Positions 52,275 to 63,885 of a stretch of DNA of 64,000 bases are shown piece by piece. The notes beneath the pieces were generated by a model, which ran no database searches, was not told the origin of the DNA, and worked only from the letters and a program-made list of their open reading frames with translations. Positions within the stretch are counted from its first letter, which is position 1. The number at the start of each line of letters is the position of its first letter. The stretch comes from Dipetalonema caudispina (lineage: Eukaryota > Nematoda > Chromadorea > Rhabditida > Onchocercidae), in contig JABVXV010000102.1 of NCBI GenBank assembly GCA_013365325.1, positions 62,001 to 126,000 on the forward strand. The letters run 5' to 3'. The position numbers were made by a program, and so were the translations under genes.

Positions 52275-52813
52275 ATGTACTTGGCATTAACTTTGATTAG
52301 CAGCATCCTATTGGCTATCCATGTTCAATCGCAGGCACCGGTAAAGTTCATTTCTTTTTTGCTCGATCCATCAAACTTTAGATTTTGCTAAAAAGTTTTA
52401 CTTCATATGATCACAGAAAAATATTGCTAAAGCCTAAATATTAATTAATATAAGTATTTCAGAATAAATGCCAAATGTCTATCCAATCGTTAGTCAGTAT
52501 GCTTGGAGAAGCAGCAATTAAACTGGATGCTAAACAACATAACGAATTACATGCAACTGCATCCAAACTAGCAAAAATGTTGCAAGAATATAGCAGCCAT
52601 GAAAGAGCAGTTCAAAGTAAAAAAGTTTCAATGGGTAGCCGTGATAACTGCTTGAGTGCAATGAAGGATTTACATGCAAAATTGGTATCATTTGGACAGA
52701 AATTACACGCTATCAAAGCTAATGATACGGAACTTCTTGCTGTTAGTGTCAGAATTGACGAAGCTATCAAACATATAGAACAAATGATGCAACGTCGAAA
52801 AGCGCATAGTTAA
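52275..52813 (+). CDS. Small secreted helical protein, nematode-type, unknown function
   Basis: Two exons (52275-52340 and 52463-52813, phase 0, GT-AG) encode 138 aa. Exon 1 is a textbook signal peptide, MYLALTLISSILLAIHVQSQ. The mature part is almost all alpha-helical by composition, rich in Lys, Ala, Leu and His, with just two cysteines (NKC near the mature start and DNC mid-chain) that could form one disulphide. Helix-like stretches are HNELHATASKLAKMLQEYSS and RIDEAIKHIEQMMQRRKAHS. It is single-copy here but sits inside a segmental duplication. Small secreted helical proteins are abundant in filarial secretions; I cannot name a family. Confidence 0.8.
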
Positions 52814-52846
52814 ATCCAAAGTTGCGTGAATAATTTTTTATGCAAA

Positions 52847-53310
52847 CAAAATTTTGTTGTAAGCACATTATAAATTATTATTTATTATTCAAAAAGTTAT
52901 TTTTAAATGAATAAAAATTAAACTTTGGTACTTTTACAGATTACCCTTTTGTTATAATTCATAAATTGCTATCATATATGTCTATCAATACTATTCAATT
53001 ACAGCAAAAAATTAGTTAATAGCTCGGAACCACTTTTTGAGGCTTCTATCGACACCTCTTCCCCTGAGATTTCTTATTCTAATATGGTGGTAGTGATACT
53101 CTCAAAAGGCATTGATAAAGCCGGACAGAAGAAGCTTGAAAATGATATACAGCTTCATTATCATTTGAATCTTAAACGTATGACTGGATGTAATAAAGTG
53201 TGACGTATCTGATTTAAATTTGTTCTACTCAATCTTTTTGGCCTTAATTAAGAATTACTGGGACATTATAAATAGGTAATAAGAAACTCAATTAGAGCCT
53301 AGGGAGGGTG
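52847..53310 (+). repeat. Direct repeat, right copy (3' flank of secreted-protein gene)
   Basis: Begins about 34 bp after the stop codon of the secreted gene and matches 51592-52080. It therefore includes that gene's 3' UTR. From its end to 53695 I see nothing else. Confidence 0.7.
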
Positions 53311-53695
53311 TACTATTCTTCTGTTTTCCTTGTTAGAAGTACTTAAGCAGTTTTGCAACTCATTTCAACAAAAAAAGTGTTCGGATAGAAATCAAAAACT
53401 TTATGGGCCGAATAAAAGTTTTCGAAAGCATACAAAATGTTGCTGCAATGGAAAGCTGTTTTACGTGTTTAGTTAGCACCATAAGCTAAATGAATTTCAA
53501 CATGATTTACGTGAATTTGACCATTTGTTATTTTTATTTTCATTTTGAAATTAAAATAAGATTAAAGGAATTCTCATCAGCGTGGTGTTTCACTTGAATA
53601 GTTTTGAAGAAATATTTAAAAAGGCGCACAAAACAATGTTTGATATAATTTATCAATGTATTACAATTACAGATACTGATGATTTATTATAGCAA

Positions 53696-55664
53696 TCATT
53701 GATGAACGTAAATGACTTCTAAACATTTTTTCATTCGAGTCAATTCACTGTGATGGAAGAAATTGTAGTAATTACCATCACTTACAACTTCTTGATCAGT
53801 AACAAAATACTCCAGCGAGAGTCGATCCTTCAAATTTTTTTCTGGTGTTTGTCCGATCAAATTAATCTTTATCTAAAAAATATTTAATTGATAAAATTTT
53901 TTTTAATTTCAATACCTCATCTATCATTATTAGCTAATGGCAAATTTTGAAAGATTTCTAGAAGAATTTTGTTAAATTCCGAGTTTGGAAATCAAGTATA
54001 ACAAACTTGCACTGTTTCTGAGGGTGGAATTATTCCAGTAGTTGGAAATGCAGCAAGACGTCTAATAGCATTCGTTTTCAGCGCCCATATCACTGATTTC
54101 TTGTAATTATTGGTGAATGCAAGTATTACTGGTCCATTATGATCATTCCGGATCGTCACCTGTCAGAATTTTTTTTTACTTTTTTATTATTTCTAAATCG
54201 TTAACATTCCAAAGATCGATATCTGTTAACGATACAGACGCAATAACATCATTTAAGCGGAAGCAGAAATACATTGTGCCAAAATTTACCTGTGAATCAG
54301 GAAAAGAAACAAGTCCTTCGATACGCCTTGCTGAATCATCCGTACAATTTGTCAGTTGGTAGTTCTAAAGTACACATATCATTAATACAAAAATCGATAT
54401 AAGAAATCGAGAATGTCAATCATAAGGAATACAACAAACAAGTTCAGTAATTACTGTTTATGATACTGGAAGAAGCTGAACGAAGTTATTAGGCAGGCCT
54501 GTGAAAATTATTGCCTCTGAGGTCTAAAATTTTCACAAATTAAGTTTTTGCCAACTACATCAAATGTCTTTCCATTTGCCACAGTCAAATATCTTTCCTT
54601 CATTCCATATTTTCAGTTCTCTTGGCTTCAATTACCTTTCCGCTTCCGGCGGTTCTTGATGAGCATGACTGTGTTGCTGAATATGTAGGATTCAATCTTA
54701 TAATACTGAAGCCAGTAGCAGTGCACTGCAATTATAAGGAATTTGAAATCTCCAAACTTCCCACCAAAATTTGCATAAAACTTCCATATCATGCAAAAAT
54801 TACTTGCACGACACTTACATTCTCTTTTGGTATTGTTTTAAGACTATCAAGCGTAGTTTCACCACATCCCACTGTATCAGATGTCATTATATCTTCAGAT
54901 ATGCGCCCATGTCGTGACCGTTTATTTGCAATCCATTCTCTTGCATGTCGTTTAAATCGACTCAAATGTCTTGCATTTCCGGAAAATGTATTATCGAGAG
55001 GAAAACACTAAAAAAAAAAGAAAAAAAATGAGTGGTATATTAGAAAAATATACAATCGTAATTCAATTTTACGAAATTGGACCACATTAGAAGTTGTCAA
55101 GAGCTAAATTCAAAAAAAAGAATTGATCATTGATCAAACCTTTTTATCGACACTTCCCATTGTACAATAATGAAACAAAAGCATCAGTGTCATTGTTTTA
55201 ATGTAGGAATAACCGCTCATAGAAGCATATATGGTATCGGAAGCGAAAGATATACTACAGATGATCCAATAGACTATGATCGATTTCTGGATATTTTATT
55301 GAGCAATTACCATTTGAAAGTTGAACAATTGAAAGATTTGTGCATTTGTACTTTTGAAATTCTCATTGCTAATGCATCCGATAGTTTGTTGCTTTTTACC
55401 AATTAATTTTTTTTTTTTTTTTTTTTTTACAACAAATTCACTTAATTCAACTCGAATATTGGAAGTCGAGTAAAAGTAAAAGCGAGCCTTGATAATGCCA
55501 TTTTTATTGGCCATCTGGAAATAAGTTAAAATTCCAGGCGGTAAAGTGCATAATACATTGCATAAAATGAGTGAATAATTGCCACTCAATAAATATATTA
55601 TAGTAAGTAATAATAAAGTTATAAAGGCAGTGCTGTGATAAAAATGTTCCACCGTATCCATCAT
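53696..55664 (-). CDS. REEP/TB2-DP1-HVA22-like membrane protein with C-terminal MSP domain
   Basis: Seven exons, all multiples of three, give 354 aa: 55431-55664, 55140-55286, 54819-55007, 54636-54725, 54290-54364, 54007-54159 and 53696-53872. An acceptor (attgcag) lies two bases before MMDTVEHFYHST. Residues ~1-127 look like the REEP5/DP1 membrane hairpins: FITLLLLTIIYLLSGNYSLI then LCN and a Pro, and VYWIICSISFASDTIYASMS then a second hydrophobic stretch (compare SLLCNLIGF and YWVVYG in REEPs). Exon 3 is basic, helix-like (HLSRFKRHAREWIANKRSRH). Residues ~236-325 are a VAP-type MSP domain: VTIRNDHNGPVILAFTNNYK, ALKTNAIRRL (VAP: VKTTAPRRY), TTGIIPPSETVQ. REEPs curve ER tubules; MSP domains bind FFAT motifs. 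MSP assignment is strong, REEP moderate. A split into two genes cannot be excluded because all introns are phase 0. Confidence 0.65.
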
Positions 55665-55790
55665 GTCTGCAATTGTAACCTTTTCGGATATGACAAATGT
55701 CAAGAGGTGACAATAAAGTTTACTTCATGGCAGATTATTTCTTCGATGTCTGATGCACTACTGTAAAGATCAATGTGCAGGAAACTAAGG

Positions 55791-56133
55791 ATGACAGGAT
55801 ATGAGGATTCGTCGTTCATGAAAGCGGACGGAAATGGAAGTGATTTACATCTGGGACATTCCAAATCGACCGATTCCTCTCGGGATGATGTAACGGTGGT
55901 AGAAGTCATAAGAGCGAATATACAGGTAGTTGCAACAACAAATCTTTTACAATGACATCTTTCAGTTGCTGCCATTCTTTTTCATACATTGCCGTAGACA
56001 GATTGATCAAATGCAAATTGCATCAATGGCTAATAAACGAATTTGCTTATCTCCAGAAGTTATAAAGAAACACTGCCATAGTTATGAAATCGATCAGGAG
56101 AAAAAAAGGTTAAGGTTACCGCTACCTTCGTAG
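55791..56133 (+). CDS. Candidate small gene divergent from REEP-MSP gene
   Basis: An acceptor (aatgtgcag) is followed within 10 nt by ATG at 55791, opening MTGYEDSSFMKADGNGSDLH and continuing to IRANIQ. A 40-nt GT-AG intron (55926-55965) joins in frame to 55966-56133 (QIDQMQIASMANKRICLSPE then a basic tail), 100 aa in all. Composition is protein-like, but no family is recognised. The opposite strand of 55700-55975 is also open for 91 codons (Cys-x2-Cys, CPRCKSLPFPSAF), so which strand codes, if either, is unsettled. Confidence 0.3.
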
Positions 56134-57194
56134 AATTCTCAATATTATGATCATTTCGTTATTTAATTAGATATCGATCATTGATCACTTCTATCAAGAA
56201 GTGACGAAGGTCAAAGGGAAGAAAAGGTTGAAAACAAGAAGGAATAGAAGTGGGAGGACGAAGAAAGATAACCTTTACGCTTTATTTTTTTTTTCATCAG
56301 AAAAGTGCATCCTATCAATATTCACTATCGATTTTGGCATTGTATCGGCACAAACAAGCACACCATTTTGTGATGCTCCCTTCTCCTTCGTTGTTGAGCT
56401 GAGCAAACAAAGGTCAAAGTATAGAATTCAGGGAGGATAAACATTCTTTATCAGCACTAAATCACGTGAAAGCGGTGTTGGAGTTGTTGTGTCTGCTGTT
56501 GTTTGATGTTGAATGCTTTCATTCAAGTGGTTGTCTTACCGTATCCTTCTGCAACTATCGTTTTAGACGTTTGTTTTTTGTAGAGGATAGAAGTACGAAA
56601 AATGAACGTCCTTTCGGCTATATCGTAGGAAATAAATTTTCGCTGATTCATATGTCTGTTTTTGTTAAATTAACGATGAGTTTGGGATAACTTAAAAAAA
56701 CCTCGGTAAAATTTGTTCGTCCTTCTTACTTCCCGAGGAATTCAAGAATTCAATGCGTAACATTTATCACATCATTCACATCATCCATTCATATTCAAAT
56801 ATATTTTGAATCATTTCAATTCAAAACTAAATCATTTCCAGATTTGCAAATTTACTTAACATCTCTTTTCGTCAAATTTTTTGATCCGATCGGACTATTC
56901 ATGGAAGAGGAGACGTACGTTCCGTGTACTTTCGATATACCGAATCATGCATTATAGTAGTTCAAAAGATTTGTTTGAAATTTCAGGAAATAGTTTAAGT
57001 TTTTCTACCATTAAGTAAGTTATACTTAAACTGATGCCTGGAAACAATGAATCATTTATCGTTTATAGCTTTGCTTTTAATTGAAGAAAGCCTTTGACTT
57101 ATAATACGAACATGCGACAATGATCCTAAAATGGTGACACACCTGTCATTTCATTTCTTAGCGATTGTGTATTTTTCCACTATCGAGAGAACTT

Positions 57195-57261
57195 TGCAAC
57201 TTTTAGAGATTGATAGGGAAGATGGAGGTGCAACTTTTAGAGATTGATAGGGAAGGTGGAG
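57195..57261 (+). repeat. 34-bp tandem duplication
   Basis: Unit tgcaacttttagagattg plus 16 more bases occurs twice in direct succession (57195-57228 and 57229-57261), with one base change. A recent local duplication. Confidence 0.85.
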
Positions 57262-58652
57262 ATTTTTTTCTTTTTTCATTCTTCCTTTCTTATCCACTCT
57301 TCTCATCTTTTCATTTTGTTGATATTACACTTCTTTAAGGCACATTAGAAGTTAAAGAGAAAAACGAAAAAAACGAAAAAAAAAAAAAAAAAAAACGAAT
57401 GAATTTGGCATTTGTCAGTTTGTTTCATTGGAATTCAGCATAGAAACAAAACAACAAGACGAAAGAGAAAGATAACAAAAGTTACAGTTAAACTACTTTT
57501 GTTGCTGTATTTGAAGAAAATGCTTTTGACTATCCCTGACATTACTGCTTAGTATAACATGCAGAAATGATTTTTTGACATTTAACGATTTCACATTTGC
57601 TATAATAATTTTGTGAAATGTGCACTCATAGCGGACCCTTCAAATAATTATTGATATGGTTCAGATGTAATATTTTAGACCCATCAAATAAAATGATTGA
57701 TTTTTCTGAGATATAAGGCATGATGAAAAAGAAATGGGTAATTATTCTCTTTTGCCGCATCATTTAAAACTCAACGATTTCGCTCATTACAATGTTTGTG
57801 TAGTCTTGATCGGTCTTATGATTTTTCAAAAATTTATAAAGCAGTATGAGAAATCGCCTTCCTCTCATTCCAAAGTTTTATTATTTCATTGAAATTGCAC
57901 CATAAGCGATATCAATTTTTCCATCTGTTCGTTATTCACCAACACTTCAAGCAGAAAATATCTGACGATTAACAATCTACGGTATAAGTATATTATGGTG
58001 TGGTAAAGAAAACTGATGCAATAAATCATTTAATTCGCAGCAGGATTTGTAATATCCGATCACTTATCATATTAATGGTATCTTTGATTAAATCTGGTCG
58101 ATACAAACATTCGCCTTGTTTTTGATTTCTTTTTTTTTTTTTCTGATTTTCTTTCATTTATCTCTCATAATGTCACTAAGTTTATGAACGTCCAAATTTC
58201 CTTTGTCGCATTTATAAAAAAGTTTGTAACAGGCAATAAGGTGCAAATGGTTGTTGATAAATTGAGCAAATAAAAAGAAAAAGACGAAAAGAACGGAGAT
58301 GAAAAATGGACAGATATGTGTTCCGTCGTGCAATTAACTAAAAATTGTAATGGGTTCAGTAACAGTCGTTTATTATTAATTTCAAAATTAGAGAAAGTTT
58401 ATCTGACAAGCTATAGCTGGACAAATGATGCTAATTGTAGGAAAGAATATGAAGCAGAAATATTTTTCTCTCATTGAGTCATAATTCAGGAAAACTACAA
58501 ATTTATTTATTTTTCCTACAAACGGATATCATCGATAAGCTCTCTTTCATTTAGTTATTTTTTTTATAAAAAAAAAAAAAAATGGAAACGTTTGACAAGA
58601 ATCACGTATGGAACAAAATCACGTATGTTAAATTGAAAAAGAGAAATAAAAA

Positions 58653-58704
58653 AGGATCATATGTTTGAGAAGAGATGAACAGTTGCTCCCAAACATATGA
58701 TTCT
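58653..58704. repeat. Short inverted repeat
   Basis: atcatatgtttg (about 58653-58664) and caaacatatgat (about 58691-58702) pair perfectly over 12 bp with a spacer of about 26 nt. Two direct copies of aatcacgtatg lie just upstream (about 58598 and 58617). No function can be assigned. Confidence 0.45.
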
Positions 58705-59905
58705 TCTCCTGATTTTACTATTTTTTTATATTAACAAATATTTTTTAAATTATCCATTATCTATAATTTTTGACGTCCCATTTCAGAGTTCACTGTATTT
58801 GTTCGCACGTTTCCTCTTATTCCTGACGTTACAATTTCTACATCTTTTTCTTCAACAAAGATGTCAGATATCATCTGTTAACCCTTCTTAAAGCCAATCA
58901 TTTCTTCGCCACTTCAGACTTTATCCAATGAGCAGTTTGCAATTAACTTGTCAGTCCTGCAGCACTTCTCGTAGTGTCCTTAGCATATAATACTTATTCA
59001 TACGGGGATTTACGTGATATCTGCGGAAGATTTACGTGTATGCGATTGTTCGCTGAAATTAGTAAATGTATTGCTATCAATGGATATGAACTTTTTGCAT
59101 CAGAATTACAGTACATATTCTACTTTTTCACTCTTTTCTATTGATTGTACTTTCTGGATTGGGTAATTAGCCGTGATCAATTACTGTGATATTTATATTT
59201 CTCAACTCGTGTAAAGACTGCGACAGTATCGTTTTAAAATTTCAACCAAAAAATATAAAGTTTTTCTTAAGCCTTTTACCGCTTGGTTAGATATGAGAGA
59301 AATCAGTTTTAATTCATTTCATGTTTTTATACATTCTTGTTACAGTCTCCACCTCTTTCTCCATCAATTTGACCCCAAATTAGTTACTTGATAACTTTTC
59401 TTTCTTTATGAGAAAAGTCCCTTCCTCTATACTTTGTTCAAAGAGTCATTTAAAAGGAAGAATCTTTTATGATTGTTTACGTAATTTTGTCCTATACAGT
59501 AATTCGTCACCATTTCTTCTTCATATTCCTTCCTTTCTTCAATACATTTCGTTGAGAGTGCTATTAATTCTTTCGAAATTTTGCTCCTTTCAGAGTTTGA
59601 TTGAACGGTTAAGCAGGATTTAAATTACCTGCAAGAAGAGTACGTATTTCATTTTCTCAAATTTATACCATTCTATCTAATTGTCTTTCGTTTTATCAAA
59701 CAAGCTGATGGACTAATTGATATGCTTGTTCAGTAAGCTGAAAATTCAACTGTCAAATGCCAAATGCAAACTTTCATAAACAAATCTGTTTCCATTTAGA
59801 GTAGTGGTATACCTCGAGACACTTAGGGAATTTTTGATTTTAATACACCTACTGGAGATTTCCCATACAATTTGAATATGTTTTTTTTTTTTTTTGAAGT
59901 CAACA

Positions 59906-61211
59906 ATGTGTATCGCAAAGACAACAACGACTGTAGCTCAACGCTCATTGTGTAACAAATTACCAGTGAAACAACTGGTGGTACCACTTAAATCTAAATG
60001 TACATTCATCGAAGAACCAATCTACAGACCACGCTTCACAAAACAGATTTGGGAACAAAGTTCGCTGTGGGGAAAACTTTTTGGCCGGTATGTCATTTTC
60101 CCAATGATTTGATGCTTAATTCTCATTCCATTAATTTCAGATTCAAGCATCAATTATATTTATCTCCAATTTTCAGTATTTATTCCTACTCATTTCAATC
60201 AGTTTTAATTTTATTGGTAGGGAAATGGGACCATACGCTGAAATAAATCCAACTAGAATTTTAAAATTGAGACTAATTAAGGCGTTTTTAGTTGTTAAAC
60301 GCTTAATATCATATTTTCTTCCTGGTACATTGAATGTTCTCTTTCCATAGTATACCTGAATGTAAGTTACATTGTCAAGCTATTCATTTGAAAGATATAT
60401 CAGAGTTTTAACATCAATTCCACGAATCAATTTTTCTGCACCCTTATAATGGGAGATTTACCGAAGGAAGATAAAAGATAGCAAATAATATTTGAAAGGT
60501 TTGAAACAAGGCGGAGAGATTATAAGGTCAGAATTACGAAGAGATTAGCTGATGAATGAATTAGGAATCACCGGTAAAGCAGTCTGTTTGGGAAGATCGT
60601 CTTCAGGATGTATCTTACTTTGAATTCTGGAAGGATGATATCAAGTAAGATTTGAGGGGAATGATGTGATGTAGGGTGTCCAATTTGGTTACGTTTACAA
60701 TACAAAAAAAGAGAAAATCATATTTTTCCTATTAATAATAATCATTAAAAATGAAAAACAGAAAAATGTAAAATTGTTTAAATATAAGGGTTGAAAAGAT
60801 TGCAATAGCAAAGTTTTGTCATGTGAAGAGTCATAAAATTAAAAAAAAATGAAAAAATTTGAAAGAAACTGATTCCCATTTATATCTCATTTTATTTGAT
60901 AATTTTCAAAATTTTATTTCCCTTGCAGTATGCACGATGCATGGCAAATGTCATATTTCGGGAAACGATTTGCTGTTGGCTTAGCATTCGCCTGGTATAT
61001 GTTTCACGATTTGGAGAATCAATACGTCTTCATTGATGGTTGTTTCTTTCCATTTCATTTATTTATTATTATTCTTTTAAGAATTGAGAAAAAAAAAAAG
61101 AAACAGTCATATAATTTTATTATTTAAAATTTATTTTTAGCCATGGAAAGCAAGTATGAAGAGGATGAGGAAAAAGATGAAGGAATTGTGGATGCTTGTT
61201 CGTTTTTGTAA
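59906..61211 (+). CDS. Small single-membrane-segment protein, possibly mitochondrial
   Basis: Three exons (59906-60087, 60929-61038, 61141-61211) agree in phase and encode 120 aa. The N-terminus MCIAKTTTTVAQRSLCNKLP is basic, Thr/Ser-rich and acid-free, like a mitochondrial presequence. A Trp/Arg-rich stretch (FTKQIWEQSSLWGKLFGR) leads into one membrane segment (FAVGLAFAWYMFHDL), followed by a strongly acidic tail (YEEDEEKDEG). This layout recalls small accessory subunits of respiratory complexes; NDUFB2 of complex I (hydrophobic helix, HDSEE, acidic end) is the nearest I can suggest, but the match is too weak to name. A T15 run precedes the ATG. Confidence 0.7.
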
Positions 61212-63870
61212 TTCTTGAAAAAAAATTTTTCGTAATTAATAGTCTATATTTTCATTCATGAAATTCCGTTCCTGTCAGTGATTTTAATATTCCGGTCATA
61301 AGCCTAAAGGGAAATTTTGTGAATTTTTGAAAAAAGTTTTTACAACACTCAGTATTCTAATACGAAATTATGATTTCTGAATTCTGACATGAGATTTACT
61401 TTTTATTGAATAATATATTTAAAGTTTAGAATATATGTTTTTAGTTTCAAAAAATTTGTAGATGAGAAAAAAGATTTAAATTTTTCAGGAGTGATGATCT
61501 GCAGCGATAGATCACAGGGACAGTTGATAATCGAAACTGTTCAAATCGAAACTCCATCAATAAATTAATTAATTAGTTTATATGTATTTAAAGTAGTGGT
61601 ATCTTCGAATGATTGAAATTCTTCATCATATTTTGCTATTCTCACTTTCGTTTTGTTTTTAAATATTTAATAAAAGACAGGAATGAAAGTGTTTTAATTA
61701 AAAAAGATAGCAAACATGCATTAGTTTCCTTTTTTTTTTTTGTGTAATTCAAATAAAGCGATCATTATAATATGTCCATTATTGCTTCAATAGTACATCT
61801 TTTTTATCTTTTTTACTCATTTACTGGTCAATTTTAAAGAATTGCTTTATTCACATAGTTACTTCCACATAGTTACTATTTGTTCTTTTCATATTCCTTC
61901 CATACCAATTTCGATTTATGGTTCCACACTTTTGAAAAATTTAGTTATTTTTATGATTTAATATTATTTGGGCAATCGAATCTTTTTTACAGATTTCTAC
62001 ATGTCCTGTGAATTTTCCTGAATTTTAAAATTTAACTTTGTGACAGTTTACGTAAAACCGAAATTGTTAAAATCTTTTCGAAACACATAATCAAAAATTT
62101 GGATTATTTCATTCGAGGACAGCGCTTTTGGATTCTGTAAGAGAGAATGAGGACAGAAATGTTCTTGCTACAATTTCAGCATCAACTTTTCATTTTCATT
62201 TTCATAACAGGCCTGCGTATTTCACTATTATATAAGTTTTGTCATACTGTTACTTTTATTTTTTTATGAACACACACACATACACACACATACACACACA
62301 TACACACACACACATATATATATATATACACATGACTTTCCTAATTCTTTATTCACATTTTTCTTACTTTTCTATTACACATGTAGGAAAATAATTTAAG
62401 AGCCAAAATAAAGAAGTAACTAGTCTAGCGGAAATTTCAGGATCCGGACTATGGATTTAGCCTGGCTCATATGTTGTATAAAGTCTAAGAAGTGGGAAAC
62501 TATGATCCATTTGCAAATTCAGGTAATTAGCAAGAAACAAATTTTCTGAGATTCATATTGTTTCAATCTTTATCTTCGATTATTTCCAACTCATTCCAAA
62601 GCAGAAAAGTTGTCTAAAAGTGTATGGAAAGTTAGCGCAAAATTTAAATTGTCATCATTTAGCCGATAAGATTGTTATACTAATTTAGCATATATGGCCA
62701 TCGATGTGAATTGTTTATTGTTTGGGAAATCAATAAACAATTTACAACTACGATCGGTCAATTTATCCTCTGATATTTGTGTATTTATAAGCACCCGGAC
62801 ATTTCGGTTCAGTTTTTAGAGTAATGTAATAGGGTTTTGAGGTTGTGCTCAGCCGATCAGTAAAAAAAAAAATGATACGCCGGACTTGTGGTACTTAATT
62901 CCTTTATCTGAGTTACGTACCTATTCTCACGGTGATCAAAAAGTTCTAACTTTGTAAGTTAACAATATAAAAGTTTTTGAACATAGTTACACTTTTTATC
63001 AAAACAGCACTGTAAATTACTTATGCAAATTAGCAAAGAAATATTAGCTTAAATTTACAATTAACCACTAAAGAAGATACTCGATGAGATCGACTTCTGA
63101 TAGGAGACTTATTACAAATATTTTGACATATGAGCATCAACATCTTTACATCAAAAGGATATAATTAACATTTGTTGTGCGCAGTTGAATGATTGTTATT
63201 AACGTAGTCTTAATACTTCAACATCAATCATTGCTATTTCACAAAAGTTCAATTTTGGGGGAAGTTATGTTTAAAATCGATGATCTTTTTCTTTTAGTCA
63301 ACGTTTAAATATGAAGCTTTTCGGAAATTCAAATAATATTTGAGCGACGAATCTAAAACAACAATTAACAGTTGATCAAGCGCACAATTAAGGACGCAAT
63401 TAACGGCAGAAAAATCAGAGAGAGGATCCGTTCTAGCTAGATTTACTTTCAAATTTTGAAAGTTTGAATTCGAAAACTAAGTTGCTAATTCAGAAATTTT
63501 CACTATGAACTAGGAACTGATTAATTTGTCAACAGTCTCCAGGAATATCAGAGATCAGGCATACCAGGAAATCTGAACTTTGCAAAATCTCAATTTAAAT
63601 TTAATAAAGTTTGAAATCAAGCCGGCCCAGCTACTATGAGACTGTTGTAGTAATCAAAATACTTTTTTTTCTTACAAAAATCTTTGGCAAGAAATGACAC
63701 TAGTGACTACGAGAGAACAATCAAAATAGAATTCTCAAATTTTATATAATTTTTAATTTAAATTTATACACTTAATGAACCCCAAGAAGAAATGCAGATT
63801 TGTTCAAACATAAGAGAAAATACATAAACACTAATCATTCTTACCTGTATCACTTAGTTAATACTTTTCA
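61212..63870. other. 2.7 kb intergenic region
   Basis: No gene seen. It holds the CA/TA microsatellite (62270-62332) and a 12-bp perfect hairpin, aattgtttattg at 62709-62720 with caataaacaatt at 62731-62742 (10-nt loop). The rest is AT-rich without long frames. Confidence 0.45.
62270..62332. repeat. Compound CA/TA microsatellite
   Basis: CA units interrupted by T at regular 10-nt steps (tacacacaca repeated), then a TA tract. Likely polymorphic. Confidence 0.9.
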
Positions 63871-63885
63871 CTTTCATGCTCAAAT

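Larger units (their letters stand above)
56134..59905. other. 3.8 kb intergenic region
   Basis: No supportable gene. Contents: a 34-bp tandem duplication (57195-57261), an inverted repeat (58653-58704), poly-A/T runs near 57375-57395, 58130 and 58560-58580, and short hydrophobic T-rich frames that look random. The promoter of the 59.9 kb gene should lie at the right end. Confidence 0.45.

Noticed and set aside
56201..56690. Two plus frames of 79 and 74 aa
   Set aside because: Biased Lys/Arg or Leu/Phe composition, no acceptor before a start and no family resemblance.
58697..58891. 64-aa hydrophobic plus frame
   Set aside because: T-rich sequence gives Leu/Phe by composition; no exon borders.
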